This document shows, piece after piece, positions 15,392 to 22,789 of a stretch of DNA of 30,026 nt (positions within the stretch are counted from its first letter, which is position 1; each line of letters begins with the position of its first letter). The stretch covers positions 1 to 30,026 of the forward strand of contig JBKQSL010000163.1 in NCBI GenBank assembly GCA_052143655.1, written 5' to 3'. The DNA is from CAVSUR01 sp052143655 (GTDB lineage Bacteria; Actinomycetota; Actinomycetes; Streptosporangiales; Streptosporangiaceae). The translations under genes and the position numbers were made by a program. The notes beneath the pieces are model-generated. The model did no database searches. It was not told where the DNA came from and worked only from the letters and a program-made list of their open reading frames with translations.

Positions 15392-16569
15392 CCGCTCGCC
15401 GCCGGCCCGCGGCGGCCGCTGCCGCCGGCCTGGCCGCGCTGCTGCTGGCCGCCTGCGGCAGTACCGTCTCCGGCGCCACGCTCAGCCGCAGCGAGGCAGC
15501 GGCCCCGCCACCGCTGGCCACGTCGATCACCGCGGCGAACGGCACCAGCGGGGCCATCGTCGTGATGGGCGGGTCGGCCGCGCGGCATAACAACTTCTGG
15601 CAGCTGTTCGTCCGGCCCTCGGCTGCCGCCGCGTGGAGGCTGGTCACCCCGCCCGGCATGGCCGACAACGGCGGGCTGTACCTGGCCACGGTGGACGGCC
15701 GCACCCTGGTCGTCGGCTTCGGCGGCAGCCAGCTCATCACCTTCTCGCCGGTGGCGGTATCCGCCGATGACGGGGCGCACTGGTCCCAGGCCGCGCCGGT
15801 CTACCCGGGCCTGGCTGAGACCGCAGCCGCGCTGGCGGCCGGACCGGGAGACACCATGCTGGCGCTGACCAAGCCCGGCGAAGTCGAGCGGGGCACCCGC
15901 TCCGGGGCCAGCTGGCAGCCGGTCGTCAGCGAGAAGCAGCTGGCCCGCACCACCGCCGGCCGGGCGTGCGGGCTTACCCGGCTCACCGCGGTGGCGCTCA
16001 CCCCGGCCGGGGTCCCGCTGATCGGCGGCGCGTGCGCCCGGCCGGGCACGGCGGCGCTTTTCACGCCAGCGCGCAGCGGGTGGCGGGCGACGGGTCCGGC
16101 CCTGCCCGGCTCGGTCGCGCACGAGCCGGCCGAGGTCGTGAGCCTGCGCAGCGCGGGCAGCAGGACGACTGCGCTGCTGCGGGTCGGCGCGGGCCGGGAC
16201 AGCGCGCTGCTGCTGGCCTCGGCCGACGGCCGGGGCGCACCGGCCGGCCCGGGCAGCTGGCGGCTGTCGCCGCTGCTGCGGATCGGCCCGGCCGCCGTGC
16301 TGTCCGCGTCGGCATCGGCCGACGGATCCGCCGGCCTGGTGCTGGCGGGCAATCGCGGTTACTGGAGCACCGGGTCTGGCGCGGGCTGGCATCAGCTTCC
16401 CGCGCTGCCCGCGCACACTCAGGCGCTGACCGCCGGCCCGGGCGGCCAGATCGACGCGCTGGCCGCCAGCGGCAGCACGATGACCGGCTGGCTGCTGGCA
16501 CGGGGAGCCGCCGCCTGGACGGCAGCCCAGCACATGCACGTGCCGATCCAGTACGGATCGTCGAGCTGA
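15388..16569 (+). CDS. beta-propeller-like lipoprotein
   Basis: A 393-aa exported lipoprotein with lipobox LLLAAC (lipidated C23). The mature region has repeated strands typical of BNR/sialidase-like or YCF48-like propellers: VSADDGAHWSQAAPVYPG, RSGASWQPV, ARSGWRATGPALPG and TGSGAGWHQLPALPAH, each a small-residue turn followed by a Trp strand. Such propellers often act as assembly scaffolds. No catalytic Asp set is evident, so sialidase activity is not claimed. Translation is coupled to the Sco fusion by an ATGA overlap, and the next gene starts eight bases after its stop. A role in oxidase biogenesis is inferred from position only. Confidence 0.75.
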   Translation: MTARRRPAAAAAAGLAALLLAACGSTVSGATLSRSEAAAPPPLATSITAANGTSGAIVVMGGSAARHNNFWQLFVRPSAAAAWRLVTPPGMADNGGLYLATVDGRTLVVGFGGSQLITFSPVAVSADDGAHWSQAAPVYPGLAETAAALAAGPGDTMLALTKPGEVERGTRSGASWQPVVSEKQLARTTAGRACGLTRLTAVALTPAGVPLIGGACARPGTAALFTPARSGWRATGPALPGSVAHEPAEVVSLRSAGSRTTALLRVGAGRDSALLLASADGRGAPAGPGSWRLSPLLRIGPAAVLSASASADGSAGLVLAGNRGYWSTGSGAGWHQLPALPAHTQALTAGPGGQIDALAASGSTMTGWLLARGAAAWTAAQHMHVPIQYGSSS

Positions 16570-16576
16570 GGCGCCG

Positions 16577-17728
16577 GTGAGCGTGCTGCTGGCGCACTGG
16601 TCGCTTGACCCGTTCCTCATCCTCGCGGTCGCCGTCGCCGCCTGGCAGGAGGCCGGGCTGGCCCGGCTGCGCTCGGCCGAGCCGGAGCGGGCCCGGCTGC
16701 GGCGCCGACGTGCGCTGCTGTGCGACACCGGGCTGGGCGTGACGCTGATCGCCGTGCAGTCGCCGGTGGAGTACTGGGCACAGCAGTACTTCTACGTGCA
16801 CATGATCCAGCACCTGCTGCTGATGTTCGCCGCGCCGACGCTGATCGTGGCCGGGGCGCCCTGGGCCCCGCTGCGCGCGGCGTGGCCGGCCCGGTGGGGC
16901 GGCGGCACCGGCTGGCTCAGCACGGCGGTGCAGGCTGCCCCGGCCGGGGCCGCCGGGGCGGCCGCGGACGGCGGGGCGGGCCAGCCCGGCGCAGCCGGCG
17001 GCCAGGCAGGCGCAGCCGGCGGCCAGGCAGGCGCCAGCCGGATGACAGCCGCCGGCCACAGTGCTGGCGAGCGGGCCACTGCTGGCCGGGGTCCCGATGG
17101 CCGGGGTCCCGATGGCCGGGGCCCCGGCGGGGCTGGTCTCGGCGGCCAGGTTCCAGGCGCCCGGGCGATGGAGCCGACGGCGGCCCTGCCCCGGTGGCTG
17201 GTCCCGTTGCGCGCGGCGGCGCAGTTCGGGCTGCGGCCGTGGGTCAGCGTCACCGCCTTCAACCTGGCTATGATCTTCTGGCACCTGCCGGGATCGCTGG
17301 ACGTATCGGTGACCAACGCGGCCGTGCGCACCTGGCTGATGCACGGCAGCTTCCTGGTCGTCGGAGTACTGTTCTGGCTGCAGTTCATCGGCTCGCCGCC
17401 GGTCCGGATGCGGATGCCGCCGCTGGCGCAGGTGAGCGCGCTGCTGATCACGAACGTGGTGATGTGGGTACTGGCAATGGCGATGGGCATCTTGTCCAGT
17501 GCCTCGTGGTATCCGGTCTACGACCATGTGCCCGGCGTGACCCTGCCGCCGTTCGCCGATCAGCAGATCGGCGCCGGGATCTTGTGGATCTGCGGCGACT
17601 TCTGGGCTATCCCGTGCATGGTCCTGGTCTTCCGGCGGCTGGTCGTGGCGGACGGCAGCATCAGCGCGGCCGTCGACCGGATGCTCGGCCGGGGCTCTAG
17701 CCGGTATCAGTGGGCTAACCGCGCCTGA
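16577..17728 (+). CDS. ctaG: CtaG-type cytochrome oxidase assembly protein, canonical His copy
   Basis: A 383-aa polytopic membrane protein of the caa3_CtaG family and paralogue of the copy at 4261-5166 (shared GAPW-PLRAAWPAR, WHLPG, LQ-IGS and GAGILW blocks). It retains H75 and H79 in YVHMIQHLLL, plus H in LMHGSFLVVG and YDHVPG, all plausible copper ligands for CuB delivery. Residues about 108-205 form a Gly/Ala/Pro-rich cytoplasmic-type insert built from DNA repeats (16988-17029 and 17084-17128); the other copy has only a ~35-residue loop there. GTG 16577 follows TGAGG by five bases. It is the fifth gene of the assembly set. Confidence 0.9.
   Translation: MSVLLAHWSLDPFLILAVAVAAWQEAGLARLRSAEPERARLRRRRALLCDTGLGVTLIAVQSPVEYWAQQYFYVHMIQHLLLMFAAPTLIVAGAPWAPLRAAWPARWGGGTGWLSTAVQAAPAGAAGAAADGGAGQPGAAGGQAGAAGGQAGASRMTAAGHSAGERATAGRGPDGRGPDGRGPGGAGLGGQVPGARAMEPTAALPRWLVPLRAAAQFGLRPWVSVTAFNLAMIFWHLPGSLDVSVTNAAVRTWLMHGSFLVVGVLFWLQFIGSPPVRMRMPPLAQVSALLITNVVMWVLAMAMGILSSASWYPVYDHVPGVTLPPFADQQIGAGILWICGDFWAIPCMVLVFRRLVVADGSISAAVDRMLGRGSSRYQWANRA
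16988..17029 (+). repeat. two perfect 21-bp tandem repeats in the CtaG insert
   Basis: GGCGCAGCCGGCGGCCAGGC plus A is repeated exactly at 16988-17008 and 17009-17029, encoding repeated GAAGGQA. A partial third copy follows. In-frame expansion of a loop. Confidence 0.9.
17084..17128 (+). repeat. three 15-bp tandem repeats in the CtaG insert
   Basis: The unit GGCCGGGGTCCCGAT occurs at 17084 and 17099, with a diverged third copy at 17114. It encodes GRGPD repeats in the same loop as the 21-bp repeats. Confidence 0.85.
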
Positions 17729-17829
17729 CGACGGGCCGCGCCGGATAAGATCGGCACCGGGCCTGATCGACCGCAGTTCCGGGCTACGGCCGGAGATCCC
17801 GGGGCGCAGGGCGCTGCCCGTCGCCGTCT

Positions 17830-17865
17830 GCACCCGGCCCGCCAGGTGCAGCACCCGGCCCGCCA
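17830..17865 (+). repeat. 15-bp direct repeat upstream of the second tlpA-like gene
   Basis: GCACCCGGCCCGCCA occurs exactly at 17830-17844 and 17851-17865, a 21-bp period or two helical turns, ending 26 bases before the start codon at 17892. Such spacing suits a tandem-binding activator of the OmpR class, but a chance duplication in GC-rich DNA is possible. A TAAGAT hexamer at 17746-17751 is the best -10 candidate in this 163-bp gap. Confidence 0.4.
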
Positions 17866-17891
17866 CACCAGCAGCACACGGAGAGCATTCG

Positions 17892-18431
17892 GTGAAGAGA
17901 TTTCCTGGTCGCCAGATCGCCGCCGTCGGCCTGGCCGCGGTGGCCCTGCTGTCGGCAGGCTGCTCGGCTGCGGCCTCGCAGCCGGCCGGCACACGGGACT
18001 TCTCGCTGCCATCGCTGTCGCATCCGGGCCGCACGATTTCCCTGGCGGGTTACCAGGGCCAGCCGCTGATCGTGACCTTCTTCGGCTCATGGTGCCCGTC
18101 CTGCCAGCGCACCGCCAGGATGATCGCGCACTACTACCGCATCTACCATGGGAAGGCGACGATCATCGGGGTCGACTCCAGCGATCCGCGGCGCGAGGCA
18201 CTCAGTTTCGTGCAGGCCAACCGGATCGGGTTCCCGGTGGCCGCCGACCGCACTCTCGGCACCGCCTCGGCCTACGGCACAGTCGGCCTGCCGGCCACGT
18301 ACTTCCTGGATGCCCAGCACAAGGTCATCGCCTCGGTGCTCGGCGTGATCAACTGGCAGCAGCTGCGCAATGGCACCGTGCTGATTCACAACCCGGCCGC
18401 CGGAATCACGCTGAACTCACCCGGTACCTGA
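17892..18431 (+). CDS. TlpA-like thioredoxin lipoprotein
   Basis: A 179-aa lipoprotein (lipobox LLSAGC, C24) with a redoxin domain. The active site is C68-PS-C71 in FFGSWCPSCQRT, the cis-Pro loop is LPATYF, and a conserved GVDSSD strand turn is present. GTG 17892 follows GGAG by eight bases. It is a close relative of the TlpA-like protein at 12111-12698 (shared GIDSND/GVDSSD and AYG...LP blocks) but anchored by lipid instead of a helix. It probably reduces Cys of Sco, CuA or the cupredoxin-like protein outside the membrane. A 163-bp gap with a direct repeat separates it from ctaG, so it may have its own promoter. Confidence 0.9.
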   Translation: MKRFPGRQIAAVGLAAVALLSAGCSAAASQPAGTRDFSLPSLSHPGRTISLAGYQGQPLIVTFFGSWCPSCQRTARMIAHYYRIYHGKATIIGVDSSDPRREALSFVQANRIGFPVAADRTLGTASAYGTVGLPATYFLDAQHKVIASVLGVINWQQLRNGTVLIHNPAAGITLNSPGT

Positions 18432-18486
18432 CGGGCTCCCCCGCCCGCCTGACTGGCTCTCCCGGCCGCGACCTAAGGGCGGGCAG

Positions 18487-19575
18487 CTAGAGACCGATGA
18501 GTTCCAGCGCCTGCTCGAAGGCCCGCTCCCATTCGTCCGGCGACCTGACCGGGCCGTCGGTCGGCGGCTTGGCCGCGGCCAGCGCGGCGAGCGCGCTGCG
18601 CACCACGTCCGCCGGCCGGGCCGAGGTGACTGCGGCATCGCCTAGTTCCAGCTCATGCTGGAGATTGTCGCGGCCGTGCCCCTGCACCACGTCCAGCAGC
18701 AGCAGCGGCCGGCCGACCGTGCGGGCCTCCGTGCAGGTGTCACCTGAGCTGGTGATGATCAGGTCGGCGGCGGCCATGAGCTCGGGGATGCGGTCGGTGA
18801 AGCCGAACGGGCGCAGCCGTGGCTGGCGCGCCGCGGCCTGGCGCAGTGCCGCCTCCAGCCGCAGATTGCGGCCTGCCACGGCGAGCACGTGCACGCCCGC
18901 CGCGGCCAGTTGCTCCGCCGCCGCGGCGACTGGGCCAAGCCCCCATGCCCCGGACATCAGCAGGGCACACGGCTGCGCCGGGGGCACGCCGAGTGCCGCC
19001 CGTGCCGCCTCCTGGGCCGGCGGCTGGTAGAACGCGGGCCGCACCGGGGCGGGCACCACCAGCACCCGGGCTTCCGGCTGGTAGCGCAGCACGGCAGCCC
19101 GCGCCACCTCGGCGGTCACCAGGTACAGGTCAACGTTGGGGTGCACCCACAGCCGGTGCGGGGTGGCGTCCGAGCAGAACACGATGTGGCTCATGCCGGG
19201 GTAGCGGTCAGCGAGCGCGCTGATCGCCGATGCGCCGGTCGCGAACACCGAGACGGCCAGGTCCGCAGGCCGGGCGTCGAGGTCGGCGCGCAGTCTCGGC
19301 AGCAGTTGCCGCCGGGCGGCGGCGTCGGCGAGCAGGGCGAGCCGGCTGCCGGACCGCAGCCCGGCGAAGTGGAACGCGTCATACAGGCCCGGCACGGCGA
19401 GCATGCCCCGGAACACCTTCTCGCCCGCCGATCCCCCGCCCCGGCCGAGCAGCCGCATCGCGTCCGCGGTCCGGGTGGACCACCCTCGCGCCTGCAGCGA
19501 GCGCGCGCAGGCCTGAGCCATGACGTCATGCCCCATGCCCAGCGAGCCCGGCAGCAGCAGGGCCTGGCGGGTCAC
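18487..19575 (-). CDS. GT28/MurG-fold glycosyltransferase, MGDG-synthase-like
   Basis: A 362-aa GT-B glycosyltransferase. The N-terminal LLLPGSLGMGHDVMAQAC resembles the GxGH loop of diacylglycerol glycosyltransferases and MurG. The C-terminal nucleotide-sugar site is FGFTDRIPELMAAADLIIT, then SSGDTCTEARTVGRPLLLLD with GHGRDNLQ. These enzymes act at the inner face of the membrane on lipid-linked or diacylglycerol acceptors; here neither donor nor acceptor can be assigned. GTG 19575 overlaps the TGA of the epimerase gene (GTGA), so the two are translationally coupled and probably act in one pathway. Its stop is 55 bp from the convergent tlpA-like gene. Confidence 0.85.
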   Translation of the reverse strand: MTRQALLLPGSLGMGHDVMAQACARSLQARGWSTRTADAMRLLGRGGGSAGEKVFRGMLAVPGLYDAFHFAGLRSGSRLALLADAAARRQLLPRLRADLDARPADLAVSVFATGASAISALADRYPGMSHIVFCSDATPHRLWVHPNVDLYLVTAEVARAAVLRYQPEARVLVVPAPVRPAFYQPPAQEAARAALGVPPAQPCALLMSGAWGLGPVAAAAEQLAAAGVHVLAVAGRNLRLEAALRQAAARQPRLRPFGFTDRIPELMAAADLIITSSGDTCTEARTVGRPLLLLDVVQGHGRDNLQHELELGDAAVTSARPADVVRSALAALAAAKPPTDGPVRSPDEWERAFEQALELIGL

Positions 19576-20483
19576 CGGGTACCGCTGGCGGCGAGCCAGT
19601 CCAGGTAGCTGCGCACTCCCGAGGTGAAGGAGGTGACCGGTGACCAGTCGAGCAGCTCCTTGGCCAGCTGGTTGGAGATGCTCGCCCCCTGGTAGTCAGC
19701 TGCCCGCGCGGGCACGTGCTGGATCGGCACCGAGCCGACGAGCTCGCAGACGACGTCGGCGATCTCGCGCACGGACACTGGGGTGCCGCCTTCCAGTGCG
19801 AGCGTCCGGCCGGCCGCCGCCGGTGCCAGGGCCCGCACGTGCGCGTCCGCCAGGTCCTCGACGTAGACGTAACTGCGCTGCTGCTCGCCGGTGCCGGCGA
19901 TGGTGATCGGCTGCCCGTCCAGCGCCGCCCGGACGAACCGGGCGATCACCAGGGCCTCGCGCATGCGCGGGCCGTACGGGATGCCGTAGCGCAGGATCGT
20001 GAACTGCTGGCCATACATCTCCTGGTAACTGTGCATCAGCAGCTCGGCCGCCAGCTTGGTCGAGACGTACACGTGGCCCGCACTGGCCAGGATCACCGGC
20101 GCGTCCTCGAACCGCTCCCCTGCTCCGATCGTCGCCCCGTACACCCAGACGGTGCTGGCCAGCAGCACCCGGCCGACGCCGCCGCGGCGAGCCGCGTCGA
20201 GTACCCGGGCGGTGCCCTCCACGTTGAGCCGGACCGCAGCCGCCGGGTCGGCCGCCACCTGGTTGACGTCGGCCGCGCCGGCCAGGTGGAAGATCGCCTG
20301 GCAGCCATCGACAGCGGCGCTCAGCGCCGCGGCGTCGAACAGATCCGCGCCACAGTACTGCGCGGCCGGGTTGCGCCACTGGCCCGCCAGGTCCACGACC
20401 ACCGCCTCATGGCCCGCCTGGATGAGGTGATCAACCACGTGCGAACCGATGAAGCCGGCTCCGCCCGTCACCGCCACTCGCAT
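19572..20483 (-). CDS. NAD-dependent sugar-nucleotide epimerase/dehydratase (SDR)
   Basis: A 303-aa extended short-chain dehydrogenase. ATG 20483 (MRVAVTGG) is chosen because GGAG lies five bases upstream and the Rossmann start follows at once. Motifs are TGGAGFIGSH (residues 6-15), LAGAADV, catalytic S110/T111 (LASTVWVYG) and Y139-VST-K143. RYGIPYGPRM and GTGEQQRSYVYVEDLADAH are typical of UDP-glucose 4-epimerase-like and related enzymes. The exact product sugar cannot be read from sequence. It lies between the DegT aminotransferase and the glycosyltransferase on the same strand, consistent with making an amino or deoxy sugar that the transferase adds to a lipid or glycan. Confidence 0.9.
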   Translation of the reverse strand: MRVAVTGGAGFIGSHVVDHLIQAGHEAVVVDLAGQWRNPAAQYCGADLFDAAALSAAVDGCQAIFHLAGAADVNQVAADPAAAVRLNVEGTARVLDAARRGGVGRVLLASTVWVYGATIGAGERFEDAPVILASAGHVYVSTKLAAELLMHSYQEMYGQQFTILRYGIPYGPRMREALVIARFVRAALDGQPITIAGTGEQQRSYVYVEDLADAHVRALAPAAAGRTLALEGGTPVSVREIADVVCELVGSVPIQHVPARAADYQGASISNQLAKELLDWSPVTSFTSGVRSYLDWLAASGTR

Positions 20484-20575
20484 GCTCACTCCCTTGATCG
20501 AAGTCCGTGGGCCGCGCTCAGCGGCCAGTGTCTGCGGGCGGCCCGGCGGCCACGGCACGGCGCGCGGGCCCGCCG

Positions 20576-21730
20576 TCAGCTCTCCGCCAGCGTCGTACAG
20601 ACGGCCGTCACCGCGGAGATGACCTGATCGACCTCCTCGTCCCGCATGTCGGAATGCACGGGCAGGCAGATGTGCCGGGCGCAGACGTCCTCGGCAGCCG
20701 GCAGCGACGGCCCGGCGAATTCGGCGAGCACCGGCTGGCGGTGCAGCGGCAGGTCATACACCTCGCCGGCCAGCCGGACCTGGTACCTGGCGGCCATCTC
20801 GGCCTTGACCGCCGACCGGTCGGTGCCGGGCGGCAGCAGCACGATGTACTTGTAGATGTTGCTGCGGCAGCCGGCCGGCTCGCGCAGCGGCTCCAGCCCG
20901 GCCAGCCCGGACAGTGCCTTGTCGTAGCGGGCGGCGACCTCGCGGCGCCGCTCGATCGACTGCGCCATCCGGCGCAGGTGCACCAGCCCGGTCACCGCGT
21001 GCAGTTCGCTCATCCGCCAGGCGTAGCCGTGCCGGATGTGGTGATTGGCGCCGAAGCTGCCCTTGCCCTGATCCCGGTAGATCCGCGCCTCGTCGGCGAT
21101 GTGCGCCGAACTCGTCAGGATCATCCCGCCCTCGCCGGAAGTCACCACCTTCGTGGGGTAGAAGGAGAAAGCCGCGGCCGCGCCGAACGAGCCGGCGAAC
21201 CTGTCGTCGTAGGTGGATCCGTGCGCGTGCGCCGCATCCTCGATCAGCGCGATGCCGCGCTGCAGGCAGGCCAGCGCGATCTGGTCGGCGTCCGGGGTGA
21301 TCAGGCCGCCGACGTGCACCAGCACGACCGCGGCGGTATCCGGGGTCAGCGCCGCGAGCATGGTGGCGGGGCTGAGCGCGAACGTCTGCGGGTCGATGTC
21401 GGCGAATACCGGCCGCGCGCCCGCGGCCAGCACCGCGGCCGCGGTGGCGTAGAACGTGTTAGCGGGCAGGATCACCTCCCGGCCCGTCACCCCGATCGCG
21501 CGCAGCGCGATCTCCAGGGCGCTGGTGCCGCTTGCGGTCGCGACCGCGTGCGGCTCCGGCGCGGTCCCCGGATGCGCCGCGGCCGGATGGGCAGCGGCGA
21601 ACGCCGCCTCGAACTTGCGGGTGTATTCCCCTAGAGTCAGCATCCCACTGGCCAGGATGCCCGCTATCGCGGTCGTAATCTCCTCGCGGTCAGCGGCCGG
21701 GAAGACCACGCGCGCTGCTTGTACTCCCAA
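20576..21730 (-). CDS. DegT/DnrJ/EryC1/StrS-family PLP aminotransferase
   Basis: A 384-aa sugar or cyclitol aminotransferase. TTG 21730 is preferred: GAGGAG lies five bases upstream, and the in-frame codons before it (from ATG 21799) are rich in rare CGT, TCT, CGA and GTA. Motifs are ATASGTSALEIALRAIG (PLP phosphate loop), LPANTFYATAAAVL, D165 in IEDAAHAHGS and the Schiff-base K194 in FSFYPTKVVTSGEGG. Family members transaminate ketosugar nucleotides such as 3- or 4-keto-dTDP/UDP sugars. It sits 92 bp upstream of the epimerase gene on the same strand, suggesting an amino-sugar pathway. Starting at ATG 21799 would add 23 residues with no family similarity. Confidence 0.9.
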   Translation of the reverse strand: MGVQAARVVFPAADREEITTAIAGILASGMLTLGEYTRKFEAAFAAAHPAAAHPGTAPEPHAVATASGTSALEIALRAIGVTGREVILPANTFYATAAAVLAAGARPVFADIDPQTFALSPATMLAALTPDTAAVVLVHVGGLITPDADQIALACLQRGIALIEDAAHAHGSTYDDRFAGSFGAAAAFSFYPTKVVTSGEGGMILTSSAHIADEARIYRDQGKGSFGANHHIRHGYAWRMSELHAVTGLVHLRRMAQSIERRREVAARYDKALSGLAGLEPLREPAGCRSNIYKYIVLLPPGTDRSAVKAEMAARYQVRLAGEVYDLPLHRQPVLAEFAGPSLPAAEDVCARHICLPVHSDMRDEEVDQVISAVTAVCTTLAES

Positions 21731-21974
21731 CAGTTCTCCTCGTGCCTTCAGTCGGGCCGGCTTGGCTGCCACCCGGGCAGAACGCAGCCGTTGCGACATC
21801 GTCGCCGGTCGATTCTGTCAGTTTGGGCCCGCGCGTTCTGAGCCATGCCATGATCGGGGGAAAATGTCTCGCCGGGCGCGCGGCTGACCGTGCCCCGCGG
21901 CTGCACCCCGCGGCTGCGCCCCGCGGCTGCACCCCGCGGCCGGCGACGGCGAGCGGGGAGGCGAGGCAGCCGAG

Positions 21975-22745
21975 ATGGGGCAGTCCGGGGATGCCGCCTG
22001 GCAGGCCGGGCGCTGGCTCGCCGCTGGCGCGGCCGGCCTGGCCGTGGCGCACGGTGGTCCCGGGCTGACTGCGCTGCGCCCGGTGCGCCTGGCCGCCTTC
22101 CCCCGGCTCAGCGGCCGCGGCGATACCGGCCACGTCGCGCTGACGTTCGACGACGGGCCTGATCCCGGTTTCACCCCGCAGTTCCTGGAACTGCTCGCGG
22201 CCCGGCAGACCCGGGCGACCTTCTTCCTGCTCGGTTCCATGGTCGCGCGGGCACCGGAGCTGGCCGCGCAGATCGTTGCGGCCGGGCATGAGATCGGCGT
22301 GCACGGGTGGGAGCACCGGTACCTGGTCCTGCGCGGGCCCCGGGCTACCTTCCAGGACCTGCGCCGGGCCACCGAGATCATCACCACGGCGGCCGGCGTT
22401 GCCCCGCGGCTGTTCCGCCCGCCCTACGGCGTGCTCAGCGGAGCCGGCCTGGCGGCCGCGCGCCGGCTGGACCTGACCCCGGTGCTGTGGACCAGCTGGG
22501 GCCGGGAGTGGGCGCCGGGATCCACGCCGGAATCTGTCTACGCCACGCTGGCCCGCACGCTGGCCGGCGGGGACACGGTGCTGCTGCACGACTCCGACTG
22601 CACGTCCCCGCCCGGGTCGGCGCGCTCGGCGCTCGGCGCCACCGCCATGCTGCTGGACGAGTGCGCCCGGCGCGGCCTGCAGACCGGCCCGCTGGCCGAG
22701 CACGGCGCCGTCCGGACGGTCGGCCGGCCGGCGCCGTGCGGCTAG
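21975..22745 (+). CDS. NodB-family polysaccharide deacetylase
   Basis: A 256-aa metal-dependent carbohydrate esterase 4 enzyme. Motifs in order: TF-D59-D60-GPDP (catalytic base and metal Asp), H110-GWE-H114 (metal His pair), R148-PPYG, and LL-H205-DSD. The first 30 residues are Ala-rich and weakly hydrophobic (AGAAGLAVAHGG) but no clean signal peptide is seen, so the location is uncertain. It removes N- or O-acetyl groups from a glycan; HGWEHRYL (W after HG instead of the usual NHT/SHT) is the subgroup also seen in enzymes acting on lipid-linked sugars. It is divergent from the aminotransferase gene. ATG 21975 follows GAGG at eight bases. Confidence 0.92.
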   Translation: MGQSGDAAWQAGRWLAAGAAGLAVAHGGPGLTALRPVRLAAFPRLSGRGDTGHVALTFDDGPDPGFTPQFLELLAARQTRATFFLLGSMVARAPELAAQIVAAGHEIGVHGWEHRYLVLRGPRATFQDLRRATEIITTAAGVAPRLFRPPYGVLSGAGLAAARRLDLTPVLWTSWGREWAPGSTPESVYATLARTLAGGDTVLLHDSDCTSPPGSARSALGATAMLLDECARRGLQTGPLAEHGAVRTVGRPAPCG

Positions 22746-22755
22746 CCAGCCGCCA

Positions 22756-22773
22756 TGCGGCGAGAGCGCCGCA
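22756..22773. terminator. hairpin between convergent genes
   Basis: TGCGGCG-AGAG-CGCCGCA, a perfect 7-bp GC stem with a tetraloop, lies in the 44-bp gap between the convergent deacetylase and membrane-protein genes. It could serve both strands. It has no U-tract. Confidence 0.5.
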
Positions 22774-22789
22774 CGGCCCGGCCTGCGGG

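Noticed and set aside
15388..16569. Sialidase activity for the propeller-like lipoprotein
   Set aside because: The repeats resemble BNR or YCF48 blades, but no Arg triad or catalytic Tyr/Asp set could be placed.
16061..18034. A 657-codon minus-strand open frame opposite ctaG and the propeller lipoprotein
   Set aside because: Its composition is Arg/Pro/Ala shadow sequence with no domain; the plus-strand genes have motifs, ribosome sites and coupled starts.
18443..18484. GCCCGCC / GGCGGGC inverted repeat between the convergent tlpA-like and glycosyltransferase genes
   Set aside because: The loop is 28 bases and the 7-bp GC arms are expected by chance in this composition; too weak to call a terminator.
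21731..21799. Upstream ATG (21799) as start of the DegT aminotransferase
   Set aside because: No ribosome site and atypical rare codons in the added 23 residues; TTG 21730 has GAGGAG at five bases. It is kept only as an alternative.
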